Assembly: GCA_041871065.1 (NCBI GenBank)
Contig: CP168942.1
Location: 1,118,501 to 1,182,500 of the forward strand
Source of the DNA: Weissella confusa
GTDB taxonomy: Bacteria > Bacillota > Bacilli > Lactobacillales > Lactobacillaceae
Length of the DNA stretch: 64,000 nt
Direction: 5' to 3'
Every line of letters starts with the position of its first letter. Position 1 is the stretch's first letter. This document shows, in pieces, positions 1 through 8,636 of the stretch. The notes beneath the pieces are model-generated. The model had not been told where the DNA came from. It ran no database searches and saw only the letters and a program-made list of their open reading frames with translations. A program made the position numbers and the translations under genes.

Positions 1-827
1 TGGGCCAAGAAACGATTTGGAATTCCTTGGGCACGTAGAACAGCCAAGTTAGGCAATTTTTGAACCGTTAAAATATAGAGGAAGATGGTAATCACAATCA
101 ACGAAATGACAATCAGGAAACCAATCATTAGCCCAAACGTCGCTTTTTGTGGCGTATAACCTGGCAGTTTATTGATAAAGGCCTGATATGAATACGTCCT
201 CAGGGTGTTATCGTCGACCGATTGAGACGTTTTTGAGGCAACCACGCTACCTTGGAATTGATCTGAAACGCCCTTAATGGCACGCCACTCCGCTAACTCA
301 CCATAAATAACAGGTGCTGTGTTATACGTGGCATTTTTGACATAACCCACAATTTTATATTTCGTGTCAGCTAGGCCGATTGAAACCTTGTCCCCAATAC
401 CAAAATTATCCTTATTAACTGAGTCAGCAACTACCACTTCATTGGCTGCCTTTGGTAAGTGCCCCTTTGTGAGTTGCAATTCTTTGGCGATGTACTCATC
501 ATTATTCATCCCCACGAATTGGGCTGATTCACGCTTGCCGTCAATTTTCATAATCACCGGTGTAATGCCCAGCGTCGCGGTTTTACGGTTGCTTAATTGA
601 CTCACCTGTTTCGTTGTGAGCAATGACTGTCCCGCATTACCGTTAGCATCCTTGGTCATCACAAATGACTTAGACTGCCAGCTGTCCACCGCAGCGGTGT
701 TGGCTGTTGCTAGTCCGAGTGCCAAGGCACTTAAAATAAAAATCAGATAACTGATTAAGACGACGACCGTCAGAATTAACCCGTACCGTAGTTTTTCTTT
801 TTTAATCTCTCTAATCGCTAAAAACAT
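1..827 (-). CDS. FtsX-type ABC transporter permease, partial (HrtB-like)
   Basis: The 5-prime part of the gene; the rest runs off the left edge. The ATG at 827 has a clear AGGAGGG site just upstream. About 275 residues are visible: an N-terminal membrane segment (about residues 14-40), a large extracytoplasmic domain, then another membrane segment near residues 230-255. This is the MacB/FtsX permease plan. The opening MFLAIREIKKEKLRYG resembles HrtB-type permeases, which with an ATPase expel haem in lactic acid bacteria; that assignment is inference. The partner ATPase would lie outside the window. The promoter carries a dyad (857..879), which suggests repressor control. Confidence 0.7.
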   Translation of the reverse strand, partial: MFLAIREIKKEKLRYGLILTVVVLISYLIFILSALALGLATANTAAVDSWQSKSFVMTKDANGNAGQSLLTTKQVSQLSNRKTATLGITPVIMKIDGKRESAQFVGMNNDEYIAKELQLTKGHLPKAANEVVVADSVNKDNFGIGDKVSIGLADTKYKIVGYVKNATYNTAPVIYGELAEWRAIKGVSDQFQGSVVASKTSQSVDDNTLRTYSYQAFINKLPGYTPQKATFGLMIGFLIVISLIVITIFLYILTVQKLPNLAVLRAQGIPNRFLA

Positions 828-854
828 GCGTCCCTCCTGTACTTGTTGTCGCTT

Positions 855-882
855 ACTATACTTACACTACACAAGTATACAA
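855..882 (-). promoter_or_regulatory. Promoter with overlapping operator-like dyad for the FtsX-type permease
   Basis: On the minus strand TTGTAT (-35) and TATAGT (-10) are separated by 16 bases. The dyad TATACTT-N9-AAGTATA (857..879) covers nearly the whole spacer, as expected for a TetR-type repressor site. HrtR-type regulators control HrtBA in related bacteria, but no regulator gene is visible here. Confidence 0.5.
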
Positions 883-910
883 ATGCGGATTGACTAATAT
901 ATCGGCAAAA

Positions 911-944
911 GAAAAAGACTTCCCACTTGTACAAATGGAAAGTC
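911..944 (-). terminator. Rho-independent terminator after the first matrixin gene
   Basis: Minus-strand hairpin with arms GACTTTCCA/GGGAAGTC (917-944) followed by TTTTTCTTTT. Confidence 0.8.
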
Positions 945-955
945 TGATATCTAGC

Positions 956-1825
956 TTAATCGATATGTGTACGTGAATAACGGGCCATTGCTGTAAAGAG
1001 ACCAGCCACGGCACCAACAACAATCATGGCGCCTTCGACAATGCGCTTGGTTGTGTTATGTGCCACCGTTGACATCTTGGCATCAAATGTCTTTGGTTGA
1101 TCTGGCGTCGTCTCGATTGTTGCAAGTTGTTGCGATTGCGTACTTGCATCGTCACGAGTCGCACGAGCTGTTCGACTTGTCGTTGTTTGTGATGACTCAG
1201 CTGCTGATGATGCGACGCTTGATTCGGGTTGGCTGACTGATGATGCACTTGCAGCATTACTTGCAGCTGCCGTTGAACTGGCGGCTTGGCTTGTTTGTGG
1301 CGCATCAAATGCCGGATTATCAATTTCACGGCCATGACTAGCTAAATCGGCCTTTAGTGCTTCATAATCGTGAGCCTGACCACCTAAGCGACCATTTGAC
1401 GGCGCCATCAATGTTGAAGCTGGATCATGATCCAACCCCAATGAGTGGCCTAACTCGTGCGTAATCACCGTCTGCAAATCAGATCCTTGCTCAGTGATAC
1501 GTTGCTGATAAATGTCCGTTTCACCAGTTGGTGCAAAGGTCAACGCCAAATTAGGCGTGTTGTCACCGTCTGGCACAGGGACATACTTGATTGTAACTGA
1601 AGCGGCACTGGGGTCACTTGTGACACCAACCACGGTAGTCCCAGCTAGATTGTTCCAGTATGTCGCTGCGTTGGCTACCTGGTTTGGGTAGTCTGGCGAA
1701 TAAGCCACAACCATGTTGCTACTGTTTAAATTACTGGTTGCCCATGTAACCGCATGAGCTGATGGTGTGTCTGCTAGCAGTGTAGCAGCAACTGCCACAC
1801 CAAGCAGTCCCTTTGAAAAATTCAT
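956..1825 (-). CDS. Secreted matrixin-family zinc metalloprotease with C-terminal membrane tail
   Basis: 289 residues. A signal peptide (about 1-25, ending AHA) is followed by a catalytic domain with the zinc motif HELGHSLGLDH at 123-133 and a downstream Met-turn (STLMAP, Met140), the metzincin/matrixin signature. After residue about 170 comes a Ser/Ala/Thr/Gln-rich spacer of about 85 residues. A hydrophobic segment (about 262-281, GAMIVVGAVAG region) with a short basic tail follows, probably a membrane anchor. There is no LPXTG motif. A paralogue lies directly upstream (1988..2839). The substrate is unknown. The promoter region has a cre-like box and a dyad shared with the paralogue. Confidence 0.85.
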   Translation of the reverse strand: MNFSKGLLGVAVAATLLADTPSAHAVTWATSNLNSSNMVVAYSPDYPNQVANAATYWNNLAGTTVVGVTSDPSAASVTIKYVPVPDGDNTPNLALTFAPTGETDIYQQRITEQGSDLQTVITHELGHSLGLDHDPASTLMAPSNGRLGGQAHDYEALKADLASHGREIDNPAFDAPQTSQAASSTAAASNAASASSVSQPESSVASSAAESSQTTTSRTARATRDDASTQSQQLATIETTPDQPKTFDAKMSTVAHNTTKRIVEGAMIVVGAVAGLFTAMARYSRTHID

Positions 1826-1869
1826 GATTCATATCCCTACTGTTTTATAACTCACAATCTAAATTACGC

Positions 1870-1884
1870 CTTACGTTTTGTAAG
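1870..1884 (-). promoter_or_regulatory. Dyad CTTAC-N5-GTAAG upstream of first matrixin gene
   Basis: Perfect 5-bp inverted repeat. A near-identical dyad (CTTAC-N5-GTAAC) sits at 2916..2930 before the paralogue. In both cases its left end is exactly 33 bases from the left end of a cre-like box. A shared regulator-binding site is inferred. Confidence 0.45.
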
Positions 1885-1902
1885 TTAAAGCCAATAGTTT
1901 TA

Positions 1903-1918
1903 TGTAAGCGTTTTTGTT
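1903..1918 (-). promoter_or_regulatory. cre-like (CcpA) site upstream of first matrixin gene
   Basis: TGTAAGCGTTTTTG on the plus strand is close to the catabolite-responsive element consensus (TGWAARCGYTWWCA) but with an imperfect right half. The paralogue has a better copy at 2949..2964 in the same relative position. Confidence 0.5.
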
Positions 1919-1938
1919 AACAAACTGAAAAGTCAATG

Positions 1939-1972
1939 TAAAAAACTCCCCGAGTTTGTTATCAGGGAGTCT
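1939..1972 (-). terminator. Terminator after second matrixin gene
   Basis: Minus-strand hairpin with arms ACTCCC/GGGAGT (1945-1970) followed by TTTTTTAC. Confidence 0.7.
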
Positions 1973-1987
1973 TATAAGAAAATGCCA

Positions 1988-2839
1988 TTACTTTGTTGCT
2001 AAGGCGCTTGAAACTTTGTGAAGAACCACCTTCACTTCTTGCTTCAAACGACCGCCTTGATTACTTGTTTTCGTTGGTTCAGGCAATGATTCGACACTGA
2101 CGGTAGCTGCGGATGGCTTGACGGAAGTTGCATCACGCGTGACAGTTGCTGATCCTGCAATTTGACTGGCAGCCGTTTCAGCGACTTCTGTGGCCGTCGT
2201 CTCAGGTTGTTTTTGTTCGGAAGCAGACGTCGTTTCAGTTGACGAACTCTTTTCACTAACTGATGTCTCAGACGAAGCGGGGCTTGTTTGGCTAGATGAC
2301 ACCGATGCTGTCTTAGTTGCCTCGTAGGCGGGATTATCCAATTAACGGCCATGGCTCGCCAAGTCAGCCTTCAAAGCCTGATAATCATGTGCTTGACCAC
2401 CTAATTGACCACCAGCCGGAGCCATCAACGTTGATCCGGCATCGTGATCCAAGCCCAACGAGTGACCTAGTTCGTGGGTAATGACCGTTTGCAAATCAAC
2501 CCCTTGCGTCGCCACACGTGATGGATAAATATCAGTAATCCCATTTGGCGCGTACGTTAGCGCTACGTTTGGATCAGCGTCACCAGCTGGGGTATCCTTC
2601 TTTTCAATCGTGACGGTTGCGTCAGCTTGATTATTCGTTACGGCAACAACTGTTGTTCCCGCAAGGCTGTTCCAATACGCTGCTGCTGCAGTTTGCGCGG
2701 GATAATCGGCTGAATACGCGACAACTGTGTCTGATGCGTTTAGATTGCTGTATGCCCATGTGGCTGCGTTAGCGATGGTTGCATTGGCTAAAACTAGCGT
2801 TGCCAATACAACACTGGCTAATCCTTTAATAAACTTCAT
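1988..2839 (-). pseudogene. Second matrixin-like metalloprotease, interrupted by an in-frame TAA
   Basis: Paralogue of the 956..1825 gene. Signal peptide to about residue 25 (ANA); zinc motif HELGHSLGLDH starting at 122; Met-turn STLMAP. Codon 166 is TAA (2342-2344) where the paralogue has GAA: the context LASHGR-stop-LDNPAYEA matches LASHGR-E-IDNPAFDA. The frame continues unchanged for 117 more residues of Ser/Thr/Glu-rich spacer to 1988. A single G-to-T change therefore truncates the product at the end of the catalytic domain. A 165-residue secreted, unanchored protease could still be made, so activity may remain. The intact tail (ending KVVLHKVSSALATK) is not an obvious membrane segment. 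The start at 2839 follows AAGGTGAG. Confidence 0.85.
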
Positions 2840-2915
2840 AATTTTTCACTCACCTTGTGTCTCTAATTTGGCGTCTGCGGTCGCCTTTTCGATCTCTCGC
2901 TTGACTAGCATAAAG

Positions 2916-2930
2916 GTTACGAAAGGTAAG
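2916..2930 (-). promoter_or_regulatory. Dyad CTTAC-N5-GTAAC upstream of second matrixin gene
   Basis: Counterpart of the dyad at 1870..1884, with one mismatch in the arms and the same 33-base offset to the cre-like box. Confidence 0.4.
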
Positions 2931-2948
2931 CGAAACGAAATGGTTTTA

Positions 2949-2964
2949 AGAAAGCGTTTTCGTT
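2949..2964 (-). promoter_or_regulatory. cre-like (CcpA) site upstream of second matrixin gene
   Basis: AGAAAGCGTTTTCG differs from the palindromic cre core TGAAAGCGTTTTCA only at the outer bases. It suggests carbon catabolite control of the protease pair. Confidence 0.6.
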
Positions 2965-2973
2965 ACACAACTG

Positions 2974-3009
2974 TAAAAAAGCGCCTGCCACAAAATTATG
3001 GCAAGCGCT
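2974..3009 (-). terminator. Terminator of cfa
   Basis: Minus-strand hairpin AGCGCTTGCCA/TGGCAGGCGCT followed by TTTTTTA. Confidence 0.85.
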
Positions 3010-3018
3010 GATGATGAT

Positions 3019-4209
3019 TTAATTTTCACGAGCTGTCATGTAGGCGCGACTCATTGGCAAGCCTTGACCGGCTGCCCCCTTTGTCATCAGGAATTGAATC
3101 ACATCAATGTTACCTGATTCAAATGAAGCTGCACTACCTTGGAGATACAAATCCCAAGCGCGCGCAAAGGCTTCACCACGATTTGCAACCGTTTCATCGT
3201 AAACCGCGTGGTAATTCTCAGTCCAAGTTTCCAACGTCTTTTGGTAGTGACGACGTAATGGTTCGATATCGTCCAGTTGCATACCAGCTTCCATAATGTG
3301 CGTCACATTCTCAGCGATGTTTGGAATGTAACCACCTGGGAAGATGTACTTTTGAATAAATGGATCGACACCGGCGCCGTAGTGCTGGCCAGTAATGCCG
3401 TGAATCAACGCACGACCATTTGGTACGAGATAGTTAGCGACATCCTTAAAGTACTCACCGAGGTTTTCCTTACCGACGTGCTCGAACATCCCAACTGAGG
3501 TGATGTAATCAAAAGTCATATCCACATCACGGTAATCGCGTAACATGACATGGACCTTATCTTGTAGGCCTAGTTCTTGAATACGTTGGTTCGTAAAGGC
3601 GTATTGTTCTTCTGACAACGTTACCCCGTATGTTTCAAGGCCGTATTCTTGGGCGGCTGTGATAATCAAAGTTCCCCAGCCAGAACCGATATCCAATAGC
3701 TTCTTACCTGGTTCACTGTGCAACTTGTCTAAGATATGGTGAACCTTGGCCATCTGAGCCTCTTCCAATGTCATATCATCCTTTGGCCAGTATGCCGCAG
3801 AATAAGTCATTGACGGGTCCAACCACTCCTTATAGAAGTCGTTACCGATATCATAGTGACTGTGAATGTCTTCTTTAGATTCGTTCTTATCGTGGCCGTG
3901 GAGCATCTTCGTCAATGTGCCCTTGAACCCGCTTTGATCGGTCAAAAAACTACCAGATTGGCGGTAAGCGGAAGCAATCAATTCTTGAATGCTACCTTCG
4001 ATTTCAATGCCGCGATTCATGTACGCCTCAGCGAGTGTCAATGTTGGCATCTTAGCTAAGGACTTCATGTTTGGTTTCTCGTTTAACTTGATGTGAATCT
4101 TTGGCAAACCGGCACCATAGTTTTCAGACTTGCCATCCCAATACGTCACCATAACGGGTACATCAAAAGCTTTAGATAAAAGCTTGCTAAATACTTGTTT
4201 CTCTAACAT
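3019..4209 (-). CDS. cfa: Cyclopropane-fatty-acyl-phospholipid synthase
   Basis: 396 residues from the ATG at 4209. It transfers a methylene group from S-adenosylmethionine to cis double bonds of membrane phospholipid acyl chains, an acid and stress adaptation of the membrane. The SAM-binding motif [11 protein letters not shown], the family hallmark YSAAYW and the HYDIGNDFY segment are all present. An in-frame GTG nine bases further upstream (4218) overlaps the AGGGTGG ribosome binding site, so the ATG is preferred. Single-gene unit with its own terminator. Confidence 0.93.
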   Translation of the reverse strand: MLEKQVFSKLLSKAFDVPVMVTYWDGKSENYGAGLPKIHIKLNEKPNMKSLAKMPTLTLAEAYMNRGIEIEGSIQELIASAYRQSGSFLTDQSGFKGTLTKMLHGHDKNESKEDIHSHYDIGNDFYKEWLDPSMTYSAAYWPKDDMTLEEAQMAKVHHILDKLHSEPGKKLLDIGSGWGTLIITAAQEYGLETYGVTLSEEQYAFTNQRIQELGLQDKVHVMLRDYRDVDMTFDYITSVGMFEHVGKENLGEYFKDVANYLVPNGRALIHGITGQHYGAGVDPFIQKYIFPGGYIPNIAENVTHIMEAGMQLDDIEPLRRHYQKTLETWTENYHAVYDETVANRGEAFARAWDLYLQGSAASFESGNIDVIQFLMTKGAAGQGLPMSRAYMTAREN

Positions 4210-4271
4210 GTTATCCACCCTATCTCAATATTCTTACATAATAAAGTTTACACCCATTTTAAACGCCGGTA

Positions 4272-4309
4272 AAAATTAAGGGCCTGTAGACAGCTGTCTA
4301 CAGGCCCTT
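4272..4309 (-). terminator. Terminator of clpL (perfect palindrome)
   Basis: 4278..4309 is a perfect 32-bp palindrome with 16-bp arms (AAGGGCCTGTAGACAG and complement), followed on the minus strand by AATTTTTA. Confidence 0.8.
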
Positions 4310-4325
4310 TTAGTGACTTAATTTT

Positions 4326-6428
4326 TTACAATTCTGAAATAACAATCTTGTTGTCAACGAGGTCAGCTTGCAAGTTCTTAGCATCCAAGTGATCCAAGTA
4401 GAAGTCGGTCACATTGTCACGAATTTGTTGTTCGATGACACGACGCAATGGACGTGCTCCCATGGCCTCATCGTAACCTTCGTCAATCAACCAAGCCTTG
4501 GCTTCAGGCGTAACCGTCAAGACAATATCCTTCTTGGCCAATGTATCGTTAACATCATTCAACATCAAGTCGACAATTTGGTTCAAATCTTCCTTCGTCA
4601 AGTGTGAGAACTCTACAATAGCGTTGAAACGGTTCAAGAATTCTGGACGGAAGTATGGTGCCAACTTCTCCATCAATTCCTTATCCTTGGCATCGTCACC
4701 CATCAAAGCTTCGTTTCCAAAGCCGGCGTTTGATGTGGCGATCACAACGGTGTTCTTGAAGTTAACCGTGTTTCCTTGTCCGTCAGTCAAGCGACCGTCA
4801 TCCATCACTTGCAACAACAACGTCAAAACTTGTGGGTTCGCCTTTTCAATCTCGTCTAGCAAGACGATAGCATATGGTTGGCGACGAACACGCTCAGTCA
4901 ACGTGTTGCTGTTGTCATCGTATCCAACGTATCCAGCAGTTGCACCAATCAACTTAGAAACAGCCGTCAAATCTGAGTACTCTGACATGTCCAAACGGAT
5001 AACGTGATCCTTTGAACCAAACATATCCAAAGCCAATTGCTTTGCCAACTCAGTCTTACCTGTTCCAGTAGGTCCAACGAACAAGAAGCTACCAATTGGA
5101 CGGTTTCCTTCATCAAAGCCGGCACGGTTACGACGGATAGCACGTGATACGGCTTCAACGGCATCGTCTTGACCGATAACCTTACCGCGCAAACGCTCGT
5201 TAATACCCTTCAAACGTTCAATGTCTGAAGCACCCATTTGTGCAACCGGCACACCAGTCAAACGCTCAACTGACTCAGCCACGTCGTTAACCGTAGCCGT
5301 TACCTTCTTAGCTTCACCAGCGTCGTCGATTTGCTTTTGCAATTCGTCAATCTTAACCTTGTGTTGTGCAGCTGACTCGTAATCTTCCTTATCAGCAGCT
5401 AGTTGTTGTGCTTCACGTTCACGCTTGATTTGCTCTTCCAATGACACCACGTCAGTGACGGGGTTCTTAGCAGCCAAGTGAGCAGCCGTCATATCCAACA
5501 AGTCGATGGCCTTATCAGGCAAAGAACGTTGTGGAATGTATTGAATTGAGTAATCAACCGCTGCCTTCAAAACATTGTCAGGCAATTCAACGTTGTGGTG
5601 TTGGACATACAAGTCACGCAAACCAAGCAAGATGTTGAAAGCATCCTCTGGTGAAGGTGCGTTAACTGTGACTTCGTTGAAACGACGTGCCAAAGCAGCG
5701 TTCTTCAAAATCGTGTTACGGTACTCATCTTGTGTCGTTGCACCGATAACGGTGAACTCCCCACGACTCAAAGCCGGCTTCAAAATATCAGCCAAGCCCT
5801 TTGAACCTGAATCACCACCCATCGCACCTGTACCTAGGATTTGGTGAATCTCATCGAAGAAGATAATCACGTTACCGGCTTCCTTGACTTCCTTAATCAA
5901 GTTTTGCACGTTCTCTTCGAATGAACCACGGTATTGTGTACCAGCCTCGATGCTTGAAAGATCAATTGAGATAACTTCCTTGTTGCGAATTGAAGCAGGC
6001 ACATCACCAGCAACAATTGCTTGTGCCAACCCTTCAACAACCGCAGTCTTACCAACTCCAGCGTCTCCAACAAGGACTGGGTTGTTCTTGGTACGACGGC
6101 TCAAGATTTCAGCCGTTTCTTGAATTTCCTTGTTACGACCGATAACTGGATCCAACAAACCTTCACGGGCCTCTTGCGTCAAGTTACGGCCAAGCTTTGC
6201 TAGAATGCCATCCTTCTTTGGTGCTTGTCCGTTTGGCTCGACTTCTGGTAAGTCTTGGTTAGCACTGTTAGGTAGTTGACCAGTACGACGGTATTCTGCG
6301 AATTCTTCAGGCGTTACCTCACGCCCGTTGATCAAATAACGAGAATTCTCTGAGTTGAAACCACCCATGCGTCCCATCATTTGGTTAAAGATATCATCCA
6401 TGTTGTTAAAATCATTAAAGTTTGCCAT
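4326..6428 (-). CDS. clpL: ATP-dependent chaperone ClpL (Clp/Hsp100 family)
   Basis: 700 residues from the ATG at 6428. It lacks the usual double ClpN domain and instead starts with a short Asn/Met-rich segment ([20 protein letters not shown]), as in ClpL. Two AAA+ modules follow: Walker A GDAGVGKT with Walker B IIFFDEIH, then GPTGTGKT with VLLDEIEKA, separated by a coiled-coil (about 320-385, [11 protein letters not shown] region). It disaggregates and refolds proteins under heat or acid stress. Upstream in-frame codons to 6494 lack a binding site. A CIRCE element lies between two candidate promoters, so HrcA control is expected. Confidence 0.93.
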   Translation of the reverse strand: MANFNDFNNMDDIFNQMMGRMGGFNSENSRYLINGREVTPEEFAEYRRTGQLPNSANQDLPEVEPNGQAPKKDGILAKLGRNLTQEAREGLLDPVIGRNKEIQETAEILSRRTKNNPVLVGDAGVGKTAVVEGLAQAIVAGDVPASIRNKEVISIDLSSIEAGTQYRGSFEENVQNLIKEVKEAGNVIIFFDEIHQILGTGAMGGDSGSKGLADILKPALSRGEFTVIGATTQDEYRNTILKNAALARRFNEVTVNAPSPEDAFNILLGLRDLYVQHHNVELPDNVLKAAVDYSIQYIPQRSLPDKAIDLLDMTAAHLAAKNPVTDVVSLEEQIKREREAQQLAADKEDYESAAQHKVKIDELQKQIDDAGEAKKVTATVNDVAESVERLTGVPVAQMGASDIERLKGINERLRGKVIGQDDAVEAVSRAIRRNRAGFDEGNRPIGSFLFVGPTGTGKTELAKQLALDMFGSKDHVIRLDMSEYSDLTAVSKLIGATAGYVGYDDNSNTLTERVRRQPYAIVLLDEIEKANPQVLTLLLQVMDDGRLTDGQGNTVNFKNTVVIATSNAGFGNEALMGDDAKDKELMEKLAPYFRPEFLNRFNAIVEFSHLTKEDLNQIVDLMLNDVNDTLAKKDIVLTVTPEAKAWLIDEGYDEAMGARPLRRVIEQQIRDNVTDFYLDHLDAKNLQADLVDNKIVISEL

Positions 6429-6513
6429 TTTATTTACAATCCCCCAATATTCAATTGTTAAACTCGGTTGTAATGGGGAGGCCCCCACGGCCATCCCTCA
6501 ACCTTGTAATCTA

Positions 6514-6542
6514 ATTGTACAACTATTACAAAGCCATTGCAA
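6514..6542 (-). promoter_or_regulatory. Proximal sigma-A promoter of clpL
   Basis: TTGCAA (-35), 17-base spacer, TACAAT (-10) on the minus strand. The start codon is about 85 bases downstream of the -10. Confidence 0.7.
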
Positions 6543-6549
6543 GCATTTT

Positions 6550-6576
6550 CTAGCACTCTCTTTGTTAGAGTGCTAA
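6550..6576 (-). promoter_or_regulatory. CIRCE element (HrcA operator) upstream of clpL
   Basis: CTAGCACTC-N9-GAGTGCTAA differs from the CIRCE consensus TTAGCACTC-N9-GAGTGCTAA by one base. It lies 8 bases upstream of the proximal -35 and about 30 bases downstream of a second possible -10. Confidence 0.92.
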
Positions 6577-6606
6577 TTATTTTGGGTGTGCGCTGTGAAA
6601 CCGCGT

Positions 6607-6635
6607 TATATAGGCATTTTAGCCACAAAAGTAAA
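6607..6635 (-). promoter_or_regulatory. Possible distal promoter of clpL
   Basis: TTTACT, 17 bases, TATATA on the minus strand. A transcript from here would contain the CIRCE element in its early leader, the usual arrangement for HrcA repression. Confidence 0.4.
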
Positions 6636-6680
6636 TTAAAAAAGCTGGTATTAACGTCGTTAAATCGTTAATACCAGCTT
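6636..6680 (-). terminator. Terminator of the YitT gene
   Basis: Hairpin AAAGCTGGTATTAACG with its complement around a short loop, followed by T tracts on both strands; the minus-strand direction serves the upstream gene. Confidence 0.85.
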
Positions 6681-6685
6681 TTATT

Positions 6686-7585
6686 TTAAAACTTAAAGAA
6701 TGATTTCTTCGGACGAGCGAACGAGAATCCCTCACCTAATGTTTCTTGTGTATCCATGACTGTCACGAATGCACGTGGATCAATATCATCAATAATCTTT
6801 CGCACGACGTTCATTTCTGACGGATCCACTACTGCGTAGACAACGCGTTGTTCATTGTGCGTAAAGCCACCTTCAGCGTGAAGCAACGACGTTCCACGTT
6901 CCAAATCTTGCATAATCGCATGCGAAATCTCTTCCGGCTTTGATGTGAAGATTAAAAATGCACGAGCTGCATAAGATCCCTTTTGGGTGAAGTTAACCAT
7001 TTGTGCAAACACGAAGGCTGCGATAACGGTGTACATCATTTGAACGACGTCAATGTAAACCAATGAAGCCGTCAAAACCACGACATCCAGTGCGAATAGC
7101 GTGCGTCCCATGGGGATGTTTAACTTCTGTTCTAAGATACGGGCAATGACGTCCGTTCCACCAGTTGTCCCACCATAGCGATAAATTAACCCCGAACCTA
7201 ATCCCCCAAACAATCCTGCTAGCAAAGCCGAAATCAGCAAATCATGCTGCAAGTCTAAATCGAATGGTATTAGTTGCCATAGCCACAACCAAAATGACAG
7301 ACTGAAAATCCCGTATAACGTGTAAATCAATGCGCGCTTTCCGAGCATACGCAATCCGATTAAGAGCAATGGAATGTTCAAAAATAGCGTTGATAACGCA
7401 GGATTAATATTTAGCAACGCTTTAAAGATCAACGTAATACCTGTTACACCACCTTCGGCCAGGTGATTGGGAATATTCACGTTAACCAGCCCCCACGCAT
7501 ACATAGCCGTTCCAACTGTAAAAATTGCGAAGTCACGTAGTCGCACTTTTTCAATTAGACGTTCTGGCATAATGTTTTCTGCCAT
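6686..7585 (-). CDS. YitT family membrane protein (DUF161 plus DUF2179)
   Basis: 299 residues with five to six hydrophobic segments in the first 200 residues, including the Gly-rich GGTTGGTDVIARILEQK loop typical of YitT. A soluble C-terminal domain of about 90 residues follows (VVYAVVDPSEMNVVRKII), matching DUF2179. The function of the family is not established. ATG at 7585 has GGGGG nine bases upstream. Monocistronic between two terminators. Confidence 0.85.
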   Translation of the reverse strand: MAENIMPERLIEKVRLRDFAIFTVGTAMYAWGLVNVNIPNHLAEGGVTGITLIFKALLNINPALSTLFLNIPLLLIGLRMLGKRALIYTLYGIFSLSFWLWLWQLIPFDLDLQHDLLISALLAGLFGGLGSGLIYRYGGTTGGTDVIARILEQKLNIPMGRTLFALDVVVLTASLVYIDVVQMMYTVIAAFVFAQMVNFTQKGSYAARAFLIFTSKPEEISHAIMQDLERGTSLLHAEGGFTHNEQRVVYAVVDPSEMNVVRKIIDDIDPRAFVTVMDTQETLGEGFSFARPKKSFFKF

Positions 7586-7652
7586 ACGAATTGCCCCCAG
7601 TCCTAAAAGCTTAATATGTAAATCATATCACAAATTACAGTATGCCAGTCAT

Positions 7653-7683
7653 TAAAAAAAGACATGTCCAAATTGAACATGTC
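7653..7683 (-). terminator. Terminator of the short-chain dehydrogenase gene
   Basis: Minus-strand hairpin with arms GACATGT/ACATGTC followed by TTTTTTT. Confidence 0.85.
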
Positions 7684-7698
7684 TGATAGTACCAATAT

Positions 7699-8517
7699 TT
7701 AACCGCGACCGCCTTGGAACTCGTTGTAAAGCGTGATTCCACCGTCGATATACAATGTCGTACCTGTAATGTATGAGGCTTCGTTAGAAATCAGCCACAC
7801 AGCTGCGTTAGCGACATCAACTGGGTCACCGACCTTCTTCATTGGGATCATGCCCTCTGTGTCGGCACGAACCGCTGGATCAGCAAAACGTTGTGCGTTA
7901 ATTGGCGTTTCCAAAGCCCCTGGTGAAATGGCGTTGATACGAATGCCACGTTCAGCATACTCAAGCGCCGTTGTCTTCGTAAACATCAAGACACCAGCCT
8001 TGGCCGTTGCGTATGAAGCATATGTAGGCCAAGGAATAATGTCGTGGATTGATGAGGTGTTTAGAATGTTTCCCTTTTTGTTGTGCTTCAAGAAGTGCTG
8101 CACCGCAATCTTGGTTCCCAAAAAGACACCATCCAAGTCAACGTGAAGGACACGTTGCCAATCTTCATAAGATGTTTCGTGCGTCGCTGATTGAATTTCA
8201 AAGCCAGCATTGTTAACCCAAACATCGATATCGCCAAAGGCTTCAATCGCCTTGTCGTAAATCGCTTGCACGCCGGCTTCTGTACCGACATCAGCGCGAA
8301 TCCCCACTGCGCGTCCGCCTGATTGTTCAATCAGATAAATCAAACCATCAATCACCTTTTCGTCAGCGTTGATATAGTTAATCACCACGTTCATCGCTTC
8401 AGATCCCATGTGACGTGCAATCGCTTCACCAATACCAGAAGAACTACCAGTTACAACCGCTGTTTTCCCACGCAAATCAGGATAACGGGTTGAGTCTTTT
8501 GTATGATTAATTGTCAT
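7699..8517 (-). CDS. Short-chain dehydrogenase/reductase, glucose 1-dehydrogenase-like
   Basis: 272 residues from ATG 8517 (GGAGGG eight bases upstream; a GTG nine bases earlier is in frame but overlaps this site). Classical SDR: cofactor motif TGSSSGIG, NNAG motif, catalytic Ser in the NTSSIHD segment and YASYATAK carrying the Tyr-x3-Lys pair, then SPGALETPIN. Closest by eye to NAD(P)-dependent glucose 1-dehydrogenase-type enzymes; the true substrate is unknown. GTACA-N5-TGTAC (8532..8546) just before the binding site could be an operator. Confidence 0.85.
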   Translation of the reverse strand: MTINHTKDSTRYPDLRGKTAVVTGSSSGIGEAIARHMGSEAMNVVINYINADEKVIDGLIYLIEQSGGRAVGIRADVGTEAGVQAIYDKAIEAFGDIDVWVNNAGFEIQSATHETSYEDWQRVLHVDLDGVFLGTKIAVQHFLKHNKKGNILNTSSIHDIIPWPTYASYATAKAGVLMFTKTTALEYAERGIRINAISPGALETPINAQRFADPAVRADTEGMIPMKKVGDPVDVANAAVWLISNEASYITGTTLYIDGGITLYNEFQGGRG

Positions 8518-8591
8518 GCGTTCCACCCTCCGTACATATATTGTACATTAATGCACATAATAAAACATGAAAATTCTATTTTCGAGACATG

Positions 8592-8628
8592 AAAAAAACC
8601 AGTGAACCAAAAATGGTCACTGGTTTTT
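8592..8628 (-). terminator. Terminator of yidC
   Basis: Hairpin AAAAACCAGTGA/TCACTGGTTTTT with a T run on the minus strand. Confidence 0.85.
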
Positions 8629-8636
8629 AAACCTAA

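Noticed and set aside
956-1825. C-terminal tail of the intact matrixin as a second XrtG substrate
   Set aside because: It has a hydrophobic segment and a weakly basic end but lacks the pattern and Arg cluster seen in the 46074..46700 protein.
2044-2352. Open frame of 102 codons overlapping the second matrixin gene
   Set aside because: A shadow in another frame: its Gln/Leu/Arg composition reflects the Ser-rich spacer of the real gene read out of phase, and it has no binding site.
4278-4309. Perfect 32-bp palindrome as a phage or plasmid recombination site
   Set aside because: It lies directly after clpL, has a T-rich tail on the minus strand, and behaves like the other terminators in the window.
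6429-6600. CtsR box upstream of clpL
   Set aside because: No GGTCAAA-type repeat is present on either strand; only CIRCE is found.
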